Positions 6,896-9,420 of a stretch of 9,420 nucleotides of DNA are shown here, in pieces. Origin of the DNA: Planctomycetota bacterium (GTDB lineage Bacteria > Planctomycetota > PUPC01); NCBI GenBank assembly GCA_003559755.1, contig PWKM01000121.1, positions 1-9,420 on the forward strand, given 5' to 3'. Under the pieces are notes generated by a model that was given only the letters and a program-made list of their open reading frames with translations, ran no database searches and was not told the origin of the DNA. Each line of letters starts with the position of its first letter. Position 1 is the stretch's first letter. The translations under genes were made by a program, and so were the position numbers.

Positions 6896-6934
6896 GTGTC
6901 TGATGATCGCGGTCTCTGCTCTCGATGCTCGCAC

Positions 6935-6977
6935 AGCCGGAACCGGCTGAGCATGGGAGCGGGGCCGGCAGCCCCGC
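6935..6977. promoter_or_regulatory. Two hairpins in the aldo/keto reductase leader
   Basis: AGCCGG (6935-6940) faces CCGGCT (6943-6948) across two bases, making a 14-bp near-perfect palindrome. Next to it GCGGGGC (6959-6965) pairs with GCCCCGC (6971-6977) across a 5-nt loop. Both fall within the predicted 150-nt 5' leader. They could be a protein-binding site, an attenuating structure or chance in GC-rich DNA; no known riboswitch pattern is recognisable. Confidence 0.4.
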
Positions 6978-7027
6978 GGCCGGATGACGACCGGGCCCGA
7001 GTGCCGTCCGGGCGTTGCGGCTCCATA

Positions 7028-7045
7028 GCCGGCCCATTGGCCGGC
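7028..7045. promoter_or_regulatory. Palindrome at the predicted start site of the aldo/keto reductase transcript
   Basis: GCCGGCC (7028-7034) and GGCCGGC (7039-7045) are perfect inverted copies around CATT. On the minus strand this lies immediately after the -10 box at 7047-7052, covering the expected +1 region. That is a classic position for a repressor operator; the same DNA could also form a hairpin at the 5' end of the message. Confidence 0.45.
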
Positions 7046-7046
7046 A

Positions 7047-7075
7047 ATTAGACCAGCCGGGCGCGGGGCTGTCAA
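7047..7075 (-). promoter_or_regulatory. Sigma70-type promoter of the aldo/keto reductase
   Basis: On the minus strand, a perfect TTGACA (7070-7075) is followed by a 17-base spacer and TCTAAT (7047-7052), 5 of 6 to consensus. The predicted start site is about 155 nt before the ATG at 6884, leaving an unusually long leader that contains inverted repeats. Confidence 0.75.
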
Positions 7076-7182
7076 GAACACGGCCGGAGAGACTGCCGTA
7101 TCCCAGCGGTTCTCCCTGTCCCCGGCCACGCCCTTGCCGAATACGGCGGCATATGATAAAAGAGGTGGTGGCAGGAGCGAGT

Positions 7183-7198
7183 GCGGGGGCGCCCCCGC
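7183..7198. promoter_or_regulatory. Perfect 16-bp GC palindrome upstream of the sugar isomerase-like gene
   Basis: GCGGGGGC followed directly by its reverse complement GCCCCCGC, with no loop, so protein-binding symmetry is more natural than a hairpin. It lies about 95-110 bp before the ATG at 7294, in the divergent region shared with the aldo/keto reductase. A weak promoter-like TTGCCG (7134-7139), 17 bases, TAAAAG (7157-7162) lies just upstream; I am not confident in it. Confidence 0.35.
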
Positions 7199-7293
7199 CC
7201 GGTCGCCGCCTGTCAGTGGGCGCACAGCAATATCTGCCCCATCGCTCGTATTTGAGCCGGTTTCAGGTCTGCTTCCGCCGGGAGAAAAGCAAT

Positions 7294-8142
7294 ATGGGCA
7301 GCGCAAGGTTGAGTGTGAGTACCGTCGTATTCCCGGAGAACGAAGTTCTCTGCAACAAGCATCTGGAGTGGCTTCGTTCGCTGGGGGTCGAGAGCGTCGA
7401 GATGTCGTCCGACGATGGCCGCGCCTGTCACGACGACAGGGATACCCTCGACGATGTCCGCCGAACCGCAGACCGAGCCGCCGTTCGGCTGGCGTCGATG
7501 CACGCCTGGTGCGACCTGAACGGGGTGGACGCCGTCTGCCGCACCGCGGCCGAGTTGGGCGTGGGGCTGGTGGTCGTCCATTGCCGACACGACGACCTCA
7601 CCGCGGCGTTCGAGCGCCAGGTCGAACTCGCCCGGGCCTACGTTCGACAGTGTTCCGAACTGGGCATTGTCCCCACCGTCGAGAACAGCTCCCGGCAGCC
7701 CATCGAACCGTTCGCCGCCCTGTTCGAAGCGGTCCCCGAACTCATGCTCACCCTCGATGTCAAACACGCCTGCAAGCCCGAGACGCTGGGCCTGACGCAC
7801 AAGGACTACCTGCAGCGGCTGGGCGACCGGGCGGCCAACTTCCACGTCAGCGGCATCAACCGGGCACGCGATCCGGTGACCGGCGACGGCACCCCGCCGG
7901 GCGACGATCTGATCGACTGGCACGAACTCGCCGAAGACCTGGCCCGCCGGGGCTATTCCGGGCTGATCACCATCGAGTCGCATCTGCCCAGCTATCTCAG
8001 CCGCGAAGAGCAGGAAGAGGCCTACGCCGACCTGCCCGATGTAGCCACCCCCGAGAAAACCATCCCCGAGCGGCTGTCGAGCTACGTCGTCGGGTTCTAT
8101 CGCGAACACCTCGACGCAGCACTCGCCCCGGAAGCACAGTAA
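7294..8142 (+). CDS. Sugar phosphate isomerase/epimerase-like TIM-barrel protein
   Basis: A 282-residue member of the xylose-isomerase-like TIM-barrel superfamily (AP endonuclease family 2 fold), commonly annotated as sugar phosphate isomerase/epimerase. The four expected metal ligands appear at the ends of successive strands: Glu130 in P-T-V-E-N-S, Asp155 in L-T-L-D-V-K-H, His184 in N-F-H-V-S-G and Glu228 in I-T-I-E-S-H. His70 (S-M-H-A-W) and His96 (V-V-V-H-C) also sit at strand ends, as in active relatives. The ATG at 7294 has GGGAG 9 bases upstream (7280-7284); the longer in-frame extension to 7015 covers intergenic sequence and the opposite promoter. No signal peptide, so cytoplasmic. Divergent transcription from the aldo/keto reductase suggests a shared sugar or polyol route. 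The real substrate is unknown, because this superfamily also includes endonucleases and dehydratases. Confidence 0.88.
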   Translation: MGSARLSVSTVVFPENEVLCNKHLEWLRSLGVESVEMSSDDGRACHDDRDTLDDVRRTADRAAVRLASMHAWCDLNGVDAVCRTAAELGVGLVVVHCRHDDLTAAFERQVELARAYVRQCSELGIVPTVENSSRQPIEPFAALFEAVPELMLTLDVKHACKPETLGLTHKDYLQRLGDRAANFHVSGINRARDPVTGDGTPPGDDLIDWHELAEDLARRGYSGLITIESHLPSYLSREEQEEAYADLPDVATPEKTIPERLSSYVVGFYREHLDAALAPEAQ

Positions 8143-8149
8143 CGCCCGA

Positions 8150-8206
8150 CCGCCGGGACGGCGTCGGTACGGTTGGGGCATGGGAGCATGGGAGCATGGG
8201 GGCACG
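8150..8206. repeat. Duplicated block, copy 1, with four tandem octamers
   Basis: The block starts 7 bp after the isomerase-like stop codon. It opens with a hairpin CGCCG / GGA loop / CGGCG (8151-8163) that may also serve as the end-of-gene hairpin. After a shared linker it carries four tandem octamers of form GGRGCATG (8175-8206, the last one GGGGCACG). The same block recurs at 8437-8489. Confidence 0.8.
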
Positions 8207-8283
8207 GGCGCTCTTGCCGGCCTGACCGTCCCTGCCGGCGGACAGGAAAGAATGGCGGCACGTGTATCGAGCCGGCAAAAAAC

Positions 8284-8341
8284 GTGGCACGGGCTTCCAA
8301 CCCGTGCTCCATTGAATCACGGCCAGGGATGGCCGTGCCAC
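8284..8341. repeat. Two-armed palindromic element
   Basis: The 58-bp element is bounded by GTGGCACGG (8284-8292) and its reverse complement CCGTGCCAC (8333-8341). Each arm can also fold alone: arm one is GCACGGG/CCCGTGC (8287-8293 with 8301-8307), and arm two is CACGGCCA/TGGCCGTG (8318-8325 with 8330-8337, GGGA loop). An ATTGAA linker joins the arms, as in paired REP-type units. Confidence 0.75.
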
Positions 8342-8367
8342 GAAAAGGCCGAAGCCGGACCAGTACC

Positions 8368-8427
8368 GCCGGCATCCTGCCGGCTGTTGTGAGGGCATCT
8401 TGCCCTCGCTTCGTGGGCGGGACGCCC
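8368..8427. repeat. Three consecutive triloop hairpins
   Basis: Three perfect stems follow one another: GCCGGCA/TGCCGGC around TCC (8368-8384), GAGGGCA/TGCCCTC around TCT (8391-8407) and GGGCG/CGCCC around GGA (8415-8427). Stem sequences differ, while the loops are TCC, TCT and the complement GGA. Confidence 0.8.
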
Positions 8428-8436
8428 TCGGACCAG

Positions 8437-8501
8437 CCGCCGGGACTGCGGCGGTACGGTTGGGGCATGGGAGCATGGGGGCACGGGCGCATGGGTGTGT
8501 G
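8437..8501. repeat. Duplicated block, copy 2, with tandem octamers
   Basis: Positions 8437-8457 match 8150-8170 with two differences, and the following GGTTGGGG linker is identical. The octamer run (8462-8501) has two units before the GGGGCACG unit instead of three, then degenerates through GGCGCATG to GGTGTGTG. The copies thus differ by exactly one 8-bp unit in the shared part. Confidence 0.8.
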
Positions 8502-8581
8502 TTCCCCTCTTCTCCCGTTCATCCTTTCCCCCATCTTACACCCGCCATTTCGGTCGCACGGGCGCAGGGGCAGTTGGGTGG

Positions 8582-8600
8582 CACGGGCTTCCAGCCCGTG
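8582..8600. repeat. Perfect triloop hairpin, second copy of arm one
   Basis: CACGGGCT pairs with AGCCCGTG around TCC. It is the same sequence as the first arm of the element at 8284-8341 except that position 8300 there is A instead of G. It is followed by the same ATTGAA linker, but the second arm is degenerate here, suggesting decay of a once two-armed unit. Confidence 0.8.
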
Positions 8601-8632
8601 ATTGAAAACGTGGGGCCGTGGTGCTTCTGACC

Positions 8633-8780
8633 CCTCTCCCTGGCAGGGAGAGGTCGCCCGCGGAGCCACCGGCGAAGCGGGCGGGTGAGGGCCGAGCGGC
8701 GAAACGGTTGCCGCGTCTGTGAAACGAAGGCAGGCACCCTCACCCATCCTCTCCCTTGAGGCGGGAGAGGGGGAGGGTGG
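8633..8780. repeat. Compound polypyrimidine/polypurine palindromic element
   Basis: The element has two nested parts. The first is CCTCTCCCT/AGGGAGAGG (8633-8641 with 8645-8653, 3-nt loop), followed by CGCCCGC/GCGGGCG (8655-8661 with 8677-8683). The second is CACCCTC/GAGGGTG (8735-8741 with 8773-8779) enclosing CCTCTCCC/GGGAGAGG (8748-8755 with 8763-8770). The halves are linked by a further 9-bp pairing, GGGTGAGGG (8683-8691) with CCCTCACCC (8737-8745). It looks like two oppositely oriented copies of one dispersed repeat. Confidence 0.75.
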
Positions 8781-8858
8781 CTCCTGCCCGTGAGCCGTTG
8801 GACCACGGGCAAGCCGAACGTCGGACCCGTACCGCCCGGAATCAACTCTTTGCCCCGC

Positions 8859-9420
8859 TCACACCCACAGGTCGCGGTCGAGCGTGCGATACTGGATCGC
8901 CTCGGCGACGTGCTCGGTCTTGATCTCGTCGCTGTCGGCGAGATCGGCGATGGTGCGGGCGACCTTGAGCACGCGGGTGTGTGCCCGGGCGGACAACTGT
9001 TCGGCCTCCATCGCCGACGCGAGCAGCCGCTCGGCCCCGGCGGCCAGTTCGCAGTGGTGCTTGATCTGCCGGGCATTCATCCGGGCGTTGACCCCGGTGC
9101 CCGTCCCGGCGAACCGGGCCGCCTGTCTCTCCCGGCCGGCCTCGACCCGGGCGCGGATATCTGCCGAGGTCGCCCCGCTCTCGGCCTGCTTGAGGTCGCG
9201 ATACCGCACGCGCGGGACCTCGACATGGATGTCGATCCGATCGAGCAGCGGGCCGCTGATTTTCGAGATATACCGCTGGATGTGGTGGGCGCTGCACCGG
9301 CACTCGCGCGTCGCGTCGGTATAGTATCCGCACGGGCAGGGGTTCATCGCGGCGACGAGGATGAACTCGCAGGGGTAGTCCACCGTCCCGCTCGCCCGGC
9401 TGATGCGGACGGTCGCGTCC
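8859..9420 (-). CDS. YifB/ComM-type Mg-chelatase-like AAA ATPase, C-terminal part
   Basis: The gene is cut by the window end; 186 codons of the 3' end are visible and the frame stays open to 9419. Visible in order: the strand before the conserved A-A-M-N-P-C-P-C-G-Y motif, two further cysteines in the following C-R-C-S, I-S-G-P-L-L-D-R-I-D-I-H (the AAA sensor/arginine region), and the helical Mg-chelatase C-terminal domain with N-A-R-M-N-A-R-Q and a final H-V-A-E-A-I-Q-Y-R-T-L-D-R. The family is usually about 500 residues, so roughly a third is present. Characterised ComM is a hexameric helicase promoting branch migration in natural transformation; other members are widespread without known transformation, so the role here is inferred. 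The GTG at 9383 is an internal valine, not a start. The gene runs convergently towards the isomerase-like gene across the repeat region. Confidence 0.93.
   Translation of the reverse strand, partial: DATVRISRASGTVDYPCEFILVAAMNPCPCGYYTDATRECRCSAHHIQRYISKISGPLLDRIDIHVEVPRVRYRDLKQAESGATSADIRARVEAGRERQAARFAGTGTGVNARMNARQIKHHCELAAGAERLLASAMEAEQLSARAHTRVLKVARTIADLADSDEIKTEHVAEAIQYRTLDRDLWV

Larger units (their letters stand above)
8143..8858. repeat. Repeat-filled convergent intergenic region
   Basis: This 716-bp region between convergent genes contains no supported gene; the open frames across it encode proline, arginine, His-Ala-Pro-Met and similar low-complexity strings from the repeats. It holds a partial internal duplication with tandem octamers, a run of short hairpins with different stems but similar tiny loops, and a compound polypyrimidine/polypurine element. 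I have a recollection, not verified here, of near-identical palindromes scattered in planctomycete genomes, so this is best read as a cluster of dispersed extragenic palindromes. Confidence 0.85.

Noticed and set aside
7015..7293. N-terminal extension of the sugar isomerase-like protein to 7015
   Set aside because: The extension is arginine and proline-rich, overlaps the opposite-strand promoter, and the family fold starts right after the ATG at 7294, which has a ribosome binding site.
8143..8600. Possible CRISPR array in the repeat cluster
   Set aside because: Repeats are not regularly spaced, the spacers are not of uniform size, repeat units differ from each other, and there are no cas genes in the window.
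8097..8747. Open frames of 140-220 codons across the repeat region
   Set aside because: They encode repeat-derived strings (His-Ala-Pro-Met, Pro-Cys) caused by the octamers and palindromes, and lack initiation signals.
9381..9383. GTG as start of a 174-residue ATPase fragment
   Set aside because: The frame continues upstream to the window edge with sequence typical of the family (T-V-R-I-S-R-A-S-G-T-V), so this is an internal valine.

Overview
The window is high-GC bacterial DNA (about two thirds G+C by eye). Several things point to a Planctomycetota genome, perhaps of the Phycisphaerae type: a lipoprotein related to exo-rhamnogalacturonan lyases, a DUF2851 protein, unlinked sugar-metabolism genes, and a convergent intergenic region packed with short palindromes of a style I remember from planctomycete genomes. 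The assignment is inference; there is no marker gene such as rRNA here.

Layout. Positions 93-1931 carry two minus-strand genes: a DUF2851 protein and, upstream of it, a 52-residue lysine-rich protein resembling a Rho-N/SAP helix-extended-loop-helix. A compact divergent promoter region (about 1996-2076) then reads right into a 761-residue PL26/YetA-like lipoprotein (2120-4405), which ends in a strong hairpin. Next, with its own promoter, is a calcineurin-like metallophosphoesterase (4622-5326). It converges, 9 bp apart, on a small membrane-anchored protein of unknown function (5336-5803, minus). Upstream of that on the minus strand is an aldo/keto reductase (5991-6884), whose long leader contains several inverted repeats. 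Divergent from it is a xylose-isomerase-like TIM-barrel protein (7294-8142). A 716-bp gene-free stretch (8143-8858) follows, built almost entirely of hairpins, octamer tandem repeats and a compound polypyrimidine/polypurine repeat. The window ends in the C-terminal third of a YifB/ComM-type AAA ATPase (8859-9420, minus, cut by the window edge).

How the genes fit together. There is no long operon; most genes have their own promoter or change strand. The clearest theme is carbohydrate handling: an exported polysaccharide-lyase-like lipoprotein, an aldo/keto reductase and a sugar-phosphate isomerase/epimerase-like enzyme. The last two are divergently transcribed, which is compatible with shared control. 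The others look like housekeeping genes (phosphoesterase, ComM-like ATPase) or are uncharacterised.

I found no CRISPR array, tRNA, rRNA, transposase, phage gene or recognisable defence system. The least ordinary parts are the repeat-filled 8143-8858 region, three promoters sharing the same TTGCAC -35 hexamer, the palindrome-rich leader of the aldo/keto reductase, and the small Rho-N/SAP-like protein.
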